Source of the DNA: Oscillospiraceae bacterium
Lineage (GTDB): Bacteria; Bacillota_A; Clostridia; Oscillospirales; Oscillospiraceae
NCBI GenBank assembly: GCA_017459865.1
Contig: JAFUCD010000004.1
Span: forward strand, 72,907-136,906
DNA: 64,000 nucleotides
Reading direction: 5' to 3'
The position numbers and the translations under genes are program-made. Positions 54,897-64,000 of this stretch are shown here, one piece after another. Positions within the stretch are counted from its first letter, which is position 1. Each line of letters begins with the position of its first letter. Under the pieces are notes generated by a model. That model was not told where the DNA came from. It ran no database searches and saw nothing but the letters and a program-made list of their open reading frames with translations.

Positions 54897-55912
54897 GAAA
54901 GATCTTCCTTCTGCGCCACGGAAGACCGGATTTCCCGCTGGGGATGCGCCCCTGTCTTGGGCATACGGATCTGCCCCTCGGCGCGCTCGGGCGCATGCAG
55001 GCCTGCCGCGCGGCGAGGTGGCTGGCGTCAAAGCAATTCGAGGCGGTCTATGCCAGCCCCCTCAAAAGAGCGTTGGAGACCGCGAAATATTGTTCCGATG
55101 ACCTGCGCATTTTACCGGATCTGCGGGAGATCGACTGCGGCGACTGGGACGGATTGGATTTTGAAGAGATCCAGCGCCGCTGGCCGGAGCTCTACGCTGC
55201 GCGCGGCAAAGATCTCTCCCTCCCGATGCCGAACGGCGAGACGGTCGACGCAGTGCGGGAACGCGCCCAAAGGGCGCTGCAGCAGATTCTCGCGGAGACG
55301 ACGGGGGACGTGCTCATCGTGGCGCACAGCTTTGTGATCCGCACCCTTTTGGGCGACCTGAACTGCCGTCTGCCCTATGCCTCCGTGACGGTCTTGGGCG
55401 ACCCGGAATGCGTCGGCTTCGTGCCGGAGGAACCGCTCACAGAGCTTCTGGCGGAGGCGCTGCTCAAGGCGGCTGCCCCCGGGGAAAAAATCCAGGCGCA
55501 CTGTCATGCCGTGGCGAAAGAGGCGCTGCGCATCGCGGAGCGTTTGCCCATGAAGCTGGACGCAGCGCTTCTGGTTTCCGCTGCGCTGCTGCACGATGTT
55601 GCCCGCGCAGAACAGCACCATGCCGAGACCGGTGCCGCCTGGCTGCGGGATCTGGGCTATTCCGCTGCAGCAGAGATCATCGAACAGCACCACGATTTTG
55701 CGGGAACAACCCTGAACGAAGCCGCGATCCTCTATCTGGCGGACAAATGCGTCCTGGAGGATCGCGTGATCCCGCTCGCGGAGCGGTTTACAGCAAGCGA
55801 GGCCAAGTGCCGCACCGAGGAGGCGAAGAAAGCGCACGCGCGCCGTCAGAAAGCGGCGGAGCGGCTGCGCGAGGAAGTCAACACCCTGTGTCAAACGGAG
55901 GTAGTACAATGA
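54893..55912 (+). CDS. Histidine phosphatase-HD domain fusion
   Basis: 339 residues. The N-terminal phosphoglycerate-mutase-like domain has LLRHGRPDFP (His8) and AHSFVIRTLLGDL. A linker around residue 170 leads to an HD domain (AHCHAVAKEALRIAERL, ALLHDVARAEQHHA). The fusion is unusual but fits the operon slot before XdhC seen in related loci. It may hydrolyse a phosphorylated cofactor or nucleotide intermediate. It overlaps the previous gene by 4 bp and the next by 4 bp. Confidence 0.82.
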   Translation: MRKIFLLRHGRPDFPLGMRPCLGHTDLPLGALGRMQACRAARWLASKQFEAVYASPLKRALETAKYCSDDLRILPDLREIDCGDWDGLDFEEIQRRWPELYAARGKDLSLPMPNGETVDAVRERAQRALQQILAETTGDVLIVAHSFVIRTLLGDLNCRLPYASVTVLGDPECVGFVPEEPLTELLAEALLKAAAPGEKIQAHCHAVAKEALRIAERLPMKLDAALLVSAALLHDVARAEQHHAETGAAWLRDLGYSAAAEIIEQHHDFAGTTLNEAAILYLADKCVLEDRVIPLAERFTASEAKCRTEEAKKAHARRQKAAERLREEVNTLCQTEVVQ

Positions 55913-56925
55913 AAATGATGTTTCAAACAATAGCACAGCGCCTGCGCGCCGGAGAGGATCTCGTGCTCGTCACGGTAGTGGCCTCCTCCGGCTCCACCCC
56001 CAGGGGCGCGGGCTCCAGAATGCTCATTTCCAAAACCGGGCGCATCTGCGGCACGATCGGCGGCGGCGCGGTGGAATATCGCTCCGAGCAGCTCGCACAG
56101 GAGGTGCTGCAGAGCCGGAAGAGCCGCGAGCAGAGCTTTCTGCTCACGAAGAACGATGTGCAGGATCTCGGCATGATCTGCGGCGGCGATGTGCAGGTGT
56201 TTTTCCACTTCCTCGCCGCGGGCGACGAGCATGTCCTTGCCCTCGCGGAGGCTGCGGAGGCACTCTTCGCCGAGGGGCACGATCTCTGGCTCGTGTCCGA
56301 GCTCTCCGCTGGCGGCAGTCTGGGGCTCTATTCCCGCGAGCGCGGCTTTGTCGGGCTGGATGTGCCCGAGGCGCTGCGCGACGCCATGCGCCGCCGTCCC
56401 GTGCGCGAGGAACTCGACGGGCGCGACTTCTATGTGGAGCAAATTCAAAGCTCTGGGCGGGTACTGGTCTTCGGCTGCGGCCATGTGGCGCAGGCGCTCG
56501 TGCCCGTGCTCGCCGGGGTCGGCTTTCGCTGCGTCGCCATGGACGACCGCGCGGAGTTTGCGAGAAAGGATCTGTTCCCCGATGCGGAGGATGTGCGCCT
56601 GATCGATTTTACGAACCTTGCCGCCTCGGTCACAATCACGCCGGAGGATTATATCTGTGTGATGACGCGCGGTCACGCGTTCGACGCCGTCGTGCAGGCG
56701 CAGGCGATGATGAGCCCCGCCTGTTACATCGGCGTCATCGGCAGTCGCCGGAAGATCGCGGGCGTCACGGCGCGGCTCAAGGAGGAATACGGCTTTGCGG
56801 ACGCGGAATTTGACCGCGTCACGTCGCCCATTGGCCTTGCCATCCGCGCGGAGACGCCGGAGGAGATCGCCATTTCCATCGCGGCGCAGCTCATCGCCCT
56901 GCGCGCGGAACGAACCGGAAGATAG
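55909..56925 (+). CDS. XdhC-like molybdenum-hydroxylase maturation protein
   Basis: 338 residues. The N-terminal XdhC/CoxI domain (LVTVVASSGSTPRGAGSRML, GTIGGGAVEY) is followed by the Rossmann XdhC_C domain (VLVFGCGHVAQALVPVLAGVGF, CVMTRGHAFDAV, YIGVIGSRRKIAG). XdhC binds and sulfurates the molybdenum cofactor before its insertion into the hydroxylase. It is in the middle of the maturation operon. It can be read as the chaperone for the oxidoreductase encoded 3.5 kb away in the divergent arm. Confidence 0.92.
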   Translation: MKMMFQTIAQRLRAGEDLVLVTVVASSGSTPRGAGSRMLISKTGRICGTIGGGAVEYRSEQLAQEVLQSRKSREQSFLLTKNDVQDLGMICGGDVQVFFHFLAAGDEHVLALAEAAEALFAEGHDLWLVSELSAGGSLGLYSRERGFVGLDVPEALRDAMRRRPVREELDGRDFYVEQIQSSGRVLVFGCGHVAQALVPVLAGVGFRCVAMDDRAEFARKDLFPDAEDVRLIDFTNLAASVTITPEDYICVMTRGHAFDAVVQAQAMMSPACYIGVIGSRRKIAGVTARLKEEYGFADAEFDRVTSPIGLAIRAETPEEIAISIAAQLIALRAERTGR

Positions 56926-56939
56926 AAAGAAGACGAACC

Positions 56940-57965
56940 ATGCCAAAATTTGCAGTTATCAGTGGCTTTCTCGGTTCCGGGAAAACCACGGTCATGATGG
57001 CGCTGACCAAGCACGATCCCGCCGTCGCCATGATCTCGAACGATCTCGGCGAGGGCGTGGAGCTGGCAGATCATCGCTTTGCCAAGCTCTCCGGCTGCAG
57101 CGCCGATCAGATCACGGACGCGTGCATCTGCTTCTGCCACGACCGGCTGATCGAAACGGTGGAGGCGCGATTCGCCGAGGGGAAGACTCTCGTCGTATCG
57201 GACATTCCGGGCTTCGGCGTCGGCGCGCTGGAGCACGTCTACCACGGCCTCGCGGGAAAGCTCGATTTCGCGCCCTTCACGGTGCTCGTCGAGCCCGCAA
57301 CGATCCAAGCGCTCCGAGCCGGAGGGGATCTCGCGCACATCCAGGACGCCCAGCTGCGGGAGGCCGATCTCATCGTGCTGAATAAATGCGACCTCCTCAC
57401 GCTGGAGGAGGCCGCCGAGGCCTGCGCATATCTCGCCGAATGCTATCCCGAGGCGGAGGTGCTCCCCGTCAGCGCCCGCCGGGGCGTCGGGATCGACGCG
57501 CTCTGCCGCGCTTTGCGCGAGGGCAGCGCCTCCATGCGCCACCCCGAGATCGACTATGACGGCGATCTGCTCCAAAACGAGATGGCGAGCCTGAGCGAGG
57601 CCTATTATCAGTATCACGCCCGCGTCTGCTGCTTCGACTTTGACGGCACGGCGTATCTGCGCGATCTCGCCGAGGAGATTACCTTCACGCCATACAGACC
57701 CGTGCGCGTCCCGCACTTAAAGCTCCTTGCCTGGACGCCGGACGGAGATTACGGCAAGGTGGATTGGATGAGCGGACAGGCGCTTCAGATCACGCGCGCG
57801 TTCGCTCGTCCGTGCACGGAGCTCGCCGTCGTCATCAACGCGACGGCGGCGTGCGAGGCCAAGATGCTCGACAGCATGATCTCCGTCGCGGAGCAGACCG
57901 TCTCTGACCGCTTCCAGCTGGAGACCACCGTGCATAAGCGTGAATGCTTCGGTATGGGAGAGTGA
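56940..57965 (+). CDS. CobW/HypB-like GTPase
   Basis: 341 residues. The P-loop GFLGSGKTTVMMAL (about 9-22), VSDIPGFGVGALEH (switch region), IVLNKCDLLTLE, and a cysteine cluster ACICFCHD (about 61-68) are visible. This is the G3E/CobW group, metal-insertion and cofactor-assembly GTPases. It precedes the radical SAM gene by 1 bp and probably supplies or inserts metal or drives a cofactor-transfer step. The metal is not identified. Confidence 0.85.
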   Translation: MPKFAVISGFLGSGKTTVMMALTKHDPAVAMISNDLGEGVELADHRFAKLSGCSADQITDACICFCHDRLIETVEARFAEGKTLVVSDIPGFGVGALEHVYHGLAGKLDFAPFTVLVEPATIQALRAGGDLAHIQDAQLREADLIVLNKCDLLTLEEAAEACAYLAECYPEAEVLPVSARRGVGIDALCRALREGSASMRHPEIDYDGDLLQNEMASLSEAYYQYHARVCCFDFDGTAYLRDLAEEITFTPYRPVRVPHLKLLAWTPDGDYGKVDWMSGQALQITRAFARPCTELAVVINATAACEAKMLDSMISVAEQTVSDRFQLETTVHKRECFGMGE

Positions 57966-57966
57966 C

Positions 57967-59256
57967 ATGAGCGAGATCATCCGATCCACGCGCTCCGTCT
58001 GTCCCGTGTGCCTGAAAAATCTCCCCGCCGCGCTCTGCCGCGAGGAGGACGGGCGCGTATATTTAGAAAAAACCTGCCCCGCGCACGGCGATTTCCGCGC
58101 GCTCGTCTGGCAGGGAAAGCGGGATCTTGAAGCGTGGCTGCTCTCCGAGCCCGCGATGGCAGAGGGAGAGGGGCAGTGCTGCCCGTCGGACTGCGGGCTC
58201 TGCGGCGATCATCAGGCCGGGAGCTGCTGTGTGCTGCTCGAGGTCACGCGCCGGTGCGATCTGCGCTGCCGCTTCTGCTTTGCCGACGGCGGGAGCGCGC
58301 AGGAAGACCCGACGGCGGAGACGATCGAGGCTGCGATCACAGACATCGTCCGCCAATGCGGCCCGGTGCTGCTGCAGCTGAGCGGCGGCGAGCCGACGCT
58401 GCGGGACGATTTGCCCCGCCTTGTCCGCTTTGCAAAGGACGCCGGGTGCAGCTGCGTGCAGCTGAACACGAACGGCTTGCGTCTCGCGACGGATCCGGAC
58501 TATGCCGCGCGCCTCGCCGAGGCGGGGCTGGACATCGTCTTTCTGCAGTTTGACGGGGTGGACGATCAGATCTATGAGACCCTGCGCGGTGCGGCGCTGC
58601 TGAAAGAGAAGACGGAGGCGATCCGCGTCTGCGATGCGTTCCGTCTCGGCGTCACGCTCGTGCCCACCGTCGTGCCCGGCGTGAACGACCGCGCGCTCGG
58701 CGAACTCGTTCGCTTTGCGTGCGAACACGTCCCCGCCGTGCGCGGCGTGCATTTTCAGCCCGTGAGCTATTTCGGGCGGCACGACGCCGCACCGGATGCG
58801 CGCTATACACTTGACCGGCTCATGGCGGATCTGAGCGCGCAGGCGGGTATCCCCGCGGACGCCTTTCTCCCCTCGCGGTGCGATCATCCGCTCTGCGGGT
58901 TCCACGCGGCGTTCCTGCTGGAGGAAAACGGCAGCCTGCGCCCGCTTGCCCGCTTTCAGCACGCCTCGCGCACGCGGGGAAAGGCGCAGGACAACCGCGC
59001 CTATGTCGCCAAGCACTGGCGGCGCGCGCCGGAGGAGCCAAAGCCGGATCTTTCCGGCGAGATGGATTTTGACACCTTCCTCTACCGACTGCGCCAGCAG
59101 AGCCTCACGCTCTCGGCCATGGCGTTTCAGGACGCGATGAATCTGAACGTCGAGCGGCTGCGCCAGTGCACGCTGCATGTCTACCGCGACGGCGCGATCG
59201 TGCCGTTTTGCGCAAACTATCTGACGCCAATAACAGCAAGAGGTGATTTGGAATGA
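57967..59256 (+). CDS. Radical SAM protein (TrsS-like)
   Basis: 429 residues. The N-terminal cysteine module has CPVCLK and CPAHG (11-40), a second CCPSDCGLCGDHQAG segment (71-85), and then the radical SAM site CDLRCRFC (Cys97, 101 and 104). The N-terminal form resembles Tes/MJ0619-like radical SAM proteins, and a relative in DVU-type operons is often a selenoprotein called TrsS; this copy has no in-frame TGA. It overlaps the next gene by 4 bp. A cofactor-modification role is inferred. Confidence 0.82.
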   Translation: MSEIIRSTRSVCPVCLKNLPAALCREEDGRVYLEKTCPAHGDFRALVWQGKRDLEAWLLSEPAMAEGEGQCCPSDCGLCGDHQAGSCCVLLEVTRRCDLRCRFCFADGGSAQEDPTAETIEAAITDIVRQCGPVLLQLSGGEPTLRDDLPRLVRFAKDAGCSCVQLNTNGLRLATDPDYAARLAEAGLDIVFLQFDGVDDQIYETLRGAALLKEKTEAIRVCDAFRLGVTLVPTVVPGVNDRALGELVRFACEHVPAVRGVHFQPVSYFGRHDAAPDARYTLDRLMADLSAQAGIPADAFLPSRCDHPLCGFHAAFLLEENGSLRPLARFQHASRTRGKAQDNRAYVAKHWRRAPEEPKPDLSGEMDFDTFLYRLRQQSLTLSAMAFQDAMNLNVERLRQCTLHVYRDGAIVPFCANYLTPITARGDLE

Positions 59257-60272
59257 AACTGGTCAAAACCGTCGACGCCGTCGGCCATGTGCTGTGTCAT
59301 GACATGACGCAGATTATCCCCGGCGTGACGAAGGACGCCCGCTTCCGCAAGGGCCACGTTGTAACTACAGAGGACATCCCGGTGCTCCTGAGCATGGGCA
59401 AGGAGTCGCTGTATGTCTGGGAGAAGTCCGAGGGTATGCTCCATGAGGATGAGGCGGCTGAGCGTCTGCGCGCGCTGTGCCAGAACAGCGGCATGCGCGC
59501 CAGCGCCCCCAAGGAGGGCAAGATCGAGCTGACCGCGGAATTCGACGGGCTCTTTCGTGTGGACGTCGAGCGGCTGGAGGCTGTGAACAGTCTCGATGAG
59601 ATCATGATCGCGACGCGCCACGGCAACACGCCCGTCAGGGAGGGAGACAAGCTCGCGGGCATGCGCGTGATCCCGCTGGTCATTGCGGAAGATCAGCTGC
59701 GCGAGGCCGAGACCGTCTGCGGCGACAAGCCTCTGCTGGAGCTGCTGCCGTACAGACTCAAAACCGCTGGCCTTGTCACGACCGGAAACGAGGTCGCCAA
59801 GGGGCTCATCGAGGACGCCTTCACGCCCGTCATCATCCGCAAGCTCCAGCGCTTCGGCATCGAGGTGACGCACCACTGCACGCCCGGCGACGATATGGAC
59901 GCCATCACGCAGGCGGTGCTGGACTATCACGCGGCAGGCGTGGACATGGTGCTCTGCACGGGCGGCATGAGCGTCGATCCCGACGACCGCACGCCCGGCG
60001 CGATCAAGGCCACCGGCTGCGAGATTGTCACCTACGGCGCCCCGGTGCTCCCGGGCGCGATGTTCCTGCTCGGGTACTTTGACGACGGCATGCCCGTCAT
60101 GGGTCTGCCGGGCTGCGTCATGTACGCCAAGACCACGATCTTCGACCTGATGCTCCCGCGCATCGCGGCGGGCGTGCGCGTGACGAAGCGGGATCTGAAA
60201 AAGCTCGGTCACGGCGGGCTGTGTCTCAGCTGCCCCACCTGCACCTGGCCGAACTGCGGCTTCGGGAAATAA
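59253..60272 (+). CDS. MoeA-like molybdopterin-binding protein
   Basis: 339 residues. The MoCF-binding region with TTGNEVAKGL and LCTGGMSVDPDDRTPGAI (about 170-245) is the MoaB/MoeA-like fold that binds molybdopterin. The N-terminal 170 residues form a MoeA-type domain (VGHVLCHDMTQIIPGVTKDA). A cysteine-rich C-terminus (LCLSCPTCTWPNCGFGK) is unusual for MoeA and may hold a metal. It is the last cofactor gene of the operon and probably inserts or activates molybdenum. Confidence 0.87.
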   Translation: MKLVKTVDAVGHVLCHDMTQIIPGVTKDARFRKGHVVTTEDIPVLLSMGKESLYVWEKSEGMLHEDEAAERLRALCQNSGMRASAPKEGKIELTAEFDGLFRVDVERLEAVNSLDEIMIATRHGNTPVREGDKLAGMRVIPLVIAEDQLREAETVCGDKPLLELLPYRLKTAGLVTTGNEVAKGLIEDAFTPVIIRKLQRFGIEVTHHCTPGDDMDAITQAVLDYHAAGVDMVLCTGGMSVDPDDRTPGAIKATGCEIVTYGAPVLPGAMFLLGYFDDGMPVMGLPGCVMYAKTTIFDLMLPRIAAGVRVTKRDLKKLGHGGLCLSCPTCTWPNCGFGK

Positions 60273-60296
60273 TGTCGACAGAAAGGATGGAAAACG

Positions 60297-60581
60297 ATGC
60301 TGACATGGAATGTGACCTATCACTGCAAGCCGGGGCAGAGAGACGCTTTCTATCAGGCGCTTTGCGCGCTTGGCGTCCGGGCAAACTCCAGAGCGGAGGA
60401 CGGCAACTGCCGCTACGACTATTACTTTGCGGCCGAAGCGCCGGACGATTTGCTGCTGGTAGAGACGTGGACCACGCCGGAGCTCCAGCAGGCGCACTGC
60501 CAAACGGAGAAATTCGCGCAGCTGCAGAAATGCAAGGCGCAGTTCTGCAACGGCGTGGAAATTGAGAAATTCACCTGGTAA
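60297..60581 (+). CDS. Putative quinol monooxygenase (ABM domain)
   Basis: 94 residues. The whole protein matches a YgiN-like antibiotic-biosynthesis monooxygenase domain (LTWNVTYHCKPGQRDAFYQA, LLLVETWTTPELQQAH). These small dimers oxidise quinols or similar compounds without a metal. It follows the MoeA-like gene by 24 bp and may be the last gene of the operon. Function in the locus is unproven. Element 2 begins shortly after. Confidence 0.75.
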   Translation: MLTWNVTYHCKPGQRDAFYQALCALGVRANSRAEDGNCRYDYYFAAEAPDDLLLVETWTTPELQQAHCQTEKFAQLQKCKAQFCNGVEIEKFTW

Positions 60582-60589
60582 AAGGCCTG

Positions 60590-60645
60590 TTCACCGCCTG
60601 CAGACCAAATCCGTTATCTGCACTCGAACCACTAAAAAACCCTGT
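60590..60645 (+). other. Left-boundary sequence of element 2 (attachment-like)
   Basis: CCTGTTC...GCCT...ACCAAATCCGTTATCT (60604-60619) and CACTCG, then ACCA and a TAAAAA run, closely similar to 44856-44915. The region 60646-60728 contains only a hairpin (AAGGGTGCAGT at 60690-60700 with ACTGCACCCTT at 60713-60723). Confidence 0.55.
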
Positions 60646-60728
60646 ATTCTCAACGGATTCAGGTCATAAGGATGCTTTTCCTTGTGAGGAAGGGTGCAGT
60701 TCTAGAAAGAGGACTGCACCCTTTCGCT

Positions 60729-62465
<1,737 letters not shown>

Positions 62466-62499
62466 TTACAATGCCCGGCGGGATTGTGCAAATGTACCG

Positions 62500-62655
62500 T
62501 CAGGTAATTTGCGTCTTCAGGAGCAGCATGATCTGCTCCAGCATGCTTTGCCTGCCTTTATCGCAGTAGAAGGTTCTCACGTCGTAGACGGTGTGGCCAT
62601 TTTCAACAGAAAACCGGTCGGATTCGGGAACATCCACATAAGCAGCCATGTTCAT
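62500..62655 (-). CDS. Small conserved element protein (element 2 copy)
   Basis: 51 residues from the ATG at 62655. The FSVENGHTVYDVRTFY segment matches the 81-residue protein of element 1 in position and pattern. The downstream frame ends LLLKTQIT. The start overlaps nothing; it lies 1 bp from the parB-like stop. Confidence 0.55.
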   Translation of the reverse strand: MNMAAYVDVPESDRFSVENGHTVYDVRTFYCDKGRQSMLEQIMLLLKTQIT

Positions 62656-62656
62656 G

Positions 62657-63493
62657 TTATCTTGCACCTCGATCCCTCCTCCGTCGATAGTCGGCTTCGA
62701 CCAAGCGCAGGATTGCATCGGAAATCTGCTTTGGCGTATAGCTTGAAGGGAAGTATTTCTTGAGATCAGCATATTGAAAGCTGACCGTCTCCCGCTGATT
62801 GGGTTTTTCTTCCGAGAGAATCGCCTCGATGCGATTGCGGACACCGCCAGCTTCACTCTCCCGGTGCATCCGGCAGGCCTGCGAATAGGACGGCGTGCAG
62901 TCATACAGCGCAATGGTATCCAGTACGATGCGCTGTTCCTCGATTGTGAGATAGGACAGCTCCACGCCCACGGTGAAGGCGATGCGGCCTTCGTCCAGCA
63001 GATCCAGCAGACCGGGCAGCAGATGGGTCAGGCGGATGTAACGGTGGATTTGGTTTCGGCTGTCACCGGTCTGCTCCGCCATCTCCTCATAGCTGTTCAA
63101 CCTTTTCCCAACTTGGGAAAAGGTGCGCTGTCCCTGCCGGTTCATGGCGTCCAACTTCATCTTGTAAGCGAACGCTTTCTCGCTCGGAAGGATTTGCTCC
63201 CGATGGAGATTGCTGTCCACCAGCTGGATGGCGGCCTCATCGCGGTCCACAGCATGAATAAAGGCAGGGACTTCCTTGAGCCCTGCCTTCTGTGCTGCCC
63301 GGAGCCTCCGGTGGCCGGAGATGACCTCGTACTCCGCTGCGGTATCCTCCAGCGGACGGACGATCAGCGGCGTGAGGACGCCCTGCTCCTGAATGCTCTC
63401 GATGAGGCGATTCATTTCGTCGTTGTCCTGCACCTTATAGGGATGGCCCTCAAAGGGGTGAAGGCTCTGAATGGGAATGTAGATTGCTTGCAT
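62657..63493 (-). CDS. ParB-like protein, element 2
   Basis: 278 residues, clearly homologous to the element 1 protein over its whole length: SLHPFEGHPYKVQDNDEMNR, ILSEEKPNQRET and the SGHRRLRAAQKAG motif. The segment at about 100-125 (QGQRTFSQVGKRLNSYEEMA) differs most from the copy in element 1. It is likely to serve the same partition or regulatory role. It is 41 bp from the relaxase stop rather than overlapping as in element 1. Confidence 0.9.
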   Translation of the reverse strand: MQAIYIPIQSLHPFEGHPYKVQDNDEMNRLIESIQEQGVLTPLIVRPLEDTAAEYEVISGHRRLRAAQKAGLKEVPAFIHAVDRDEAAIQLVDSNLHREQILPSEKAFAYKMKLDAMNRQGQRTFSQVGKRLNSYEEMAEQTGDSRNQIHRYIRLTHLLPGLLDLLDEGRIAFTVGVELSYLTIEEQRIVLDTIALYDCTPSYSQACRMHRESEAGGVRNRIEAILSEEKPNQRETVSFQYADLKKYFPSSYTPKQISDAILRLVEADYRRRRDRGAR

Positions 63494-63534
63494 GGTGTTT
63501 CTCCTTTTTCATTTTGTTCTCATTAACATGTTTT

Positions 63535-64000
63535 TCAGCGCTCCCGGCTGCGGTTTCGTTCCCGCTGAAGCGCCTGGGTTTCCATTTTCCGTTCGGTCTC
63601 GAGGGCCTGCTGCATGGCCGGGATCTGCGCCTCGATGTCCCGTGCGGTTTTCAGATCTTTCCGGAGCGGTTTCATCTGCTCTGAGATGGCGCTGCTCTTT
63701 TGCTTCAAATGCTCCTGCTCTGTCGGATCAGATGTTCTGCGGAGTTTGTTGCGGACGCTCTGCCGCTGCGCTTCGAGATCGGCGATCTGCTCTTGTGTCT
63801 CGCTGATGAACGCGCGCAGCTGGGTATCTGTTTCAATACCATTCTTCGCCATCAGGCGTACCTGCTGATCGTACCGGTCGAGCTTCGCTGCCTCCATGCG
63901 CATCTCCGGCGAGAGCGGACGGCAGCGTGCCTGCTCCGCCTCCGGGCCGGTCAGTCCGGCAACGCGCGTGATCAGGAAGAACAGCAGGCTCACCCAGACC
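63535..64000 (-). CDS. Relaxase, C-terminal part (truncated by window edge)
   Basis: About 155 residues of coiled-coil tail: ETQEQIADLEAQRQSVRNKL, TEQEHLKQKSSAISEQM, and a basic end. It matches the tail of the element 1 relaxase (DPETKESLRQQKTEK region). The frame is open to the window end, so the catalytic N-terminal half lies beyond it. Confidence 0.75.
   Translation of the reverse strand, partial: VWVSLLFFLITRVAGLTGPEAEQARCRPLSPEMRMEAAKLDRYDQQVRLMAKNGIETDTQLRAFISETQEQIADLEAQRQSVRNKLRRTSDPTEQEHLKQKSSAISEQMKPLRKDLKTARDIEAQIPAMQQALETERKMETQALQRERNRSRER

Noticed and set aside
57967..59256. Selenocysteine in the radical SAM protein
   Set aside because: Relatives can be selenoproteins, but this gene has no in-frame TGA and the radical SAM cysteines are encoded normally.

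Overview
The window looks like a chromosomal segment of a GC-rich, spore-forming Clostridia species, most like the Oscillospiraceae (Oscillibacter, Dysosmobacter or Flavonifractor-like). The reasons are a germination protease gene (gpr), Soj/Spo0J-type parAB with two perfect parS sites, strong Shine-Dalgarno sequences, sigma-A type promoters, and serine-recombinase mobilizable elements of the kind common in gut Clostridia. No taxonomic search could be run.

Layout. (1) 1-20125, core chromosome: the 3' part of mfd, a PrsA/SurA-like lipoprotein foldase, UPF0291, a DUF711/ACT pair, a YfbR-type HD nucleotidase, typA, an NSS-family sodium symporter, a KdpDE-like two-component pair, asnS, a lipid kinase, rpsT, gpr, parAB, serS, mscL and an initiator tRNA. 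Scattered through this part are imperfect palindromic repeats (REP/BIME-like) and a REP-associated tyrosine transposase (RAYT) gene bracketed by two of them. One repeat copy carries a decayed fragment of the asnS 3' end.

(2) About 20130-44900, an integrative mobilizable element of roughly 24.7 kb. Its backbone, all on the minus strand, is a large serine recombinase, a small protein, a ParB-like protein, a MOBP-type relaxase, MobC, a candidate oriT, a primase/helicase and a sigma-region-4-like protein. No conjugation machinery is present. Its cargo is mostly on the plus strand. First comes a five-gene putative defence operon: an AlbA_2/Schlafen-type regulator, an SNF2 helicase, an HTH protein, and type III-like Mod and Res. 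The regulator and the helicase gene are each preceded by tandem 10-bp operator-like repeats. Then come DUF2188 and DUF3892 proteins, a leader RNA with a terminator and a possible antiterminator, a protein with a duplicated module, and TnpV. Last is a complete retron: promoter, msr-msd RNA with 12-bp a1/a2 arms, and a reverse transcriptase fused to a trypsin-like protease.

(3) 44987-60581, chromosome again: a molybdenum-hydroxylase locus. One arm (minus) encodes a molybdopterin aldehyde oxidoreductase with its redox, Fe-S and accessory partners (the DVU_1553-1559-like set). The other arm (plus) encodes cofactor maturation proteins: NTP transferase-HTH, phosphatase-HD, XdhC, a CobW-like GTPase, radical SAM and a MoeA-like protein. 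Together they look like one enzyme plus the machinery that builds and inserts its cofactor.

(4) About 60600-64000: the left end of a second mobilizable element with the same backbone order as the first (serine recombinase, small protein, ParB-like, relaxase), running off the window. Short, closely similar sequences at about 44856-44915 and 60590-60645, with a shorter match at 20149-20162, mark the element boundaries and may be attachment sites.
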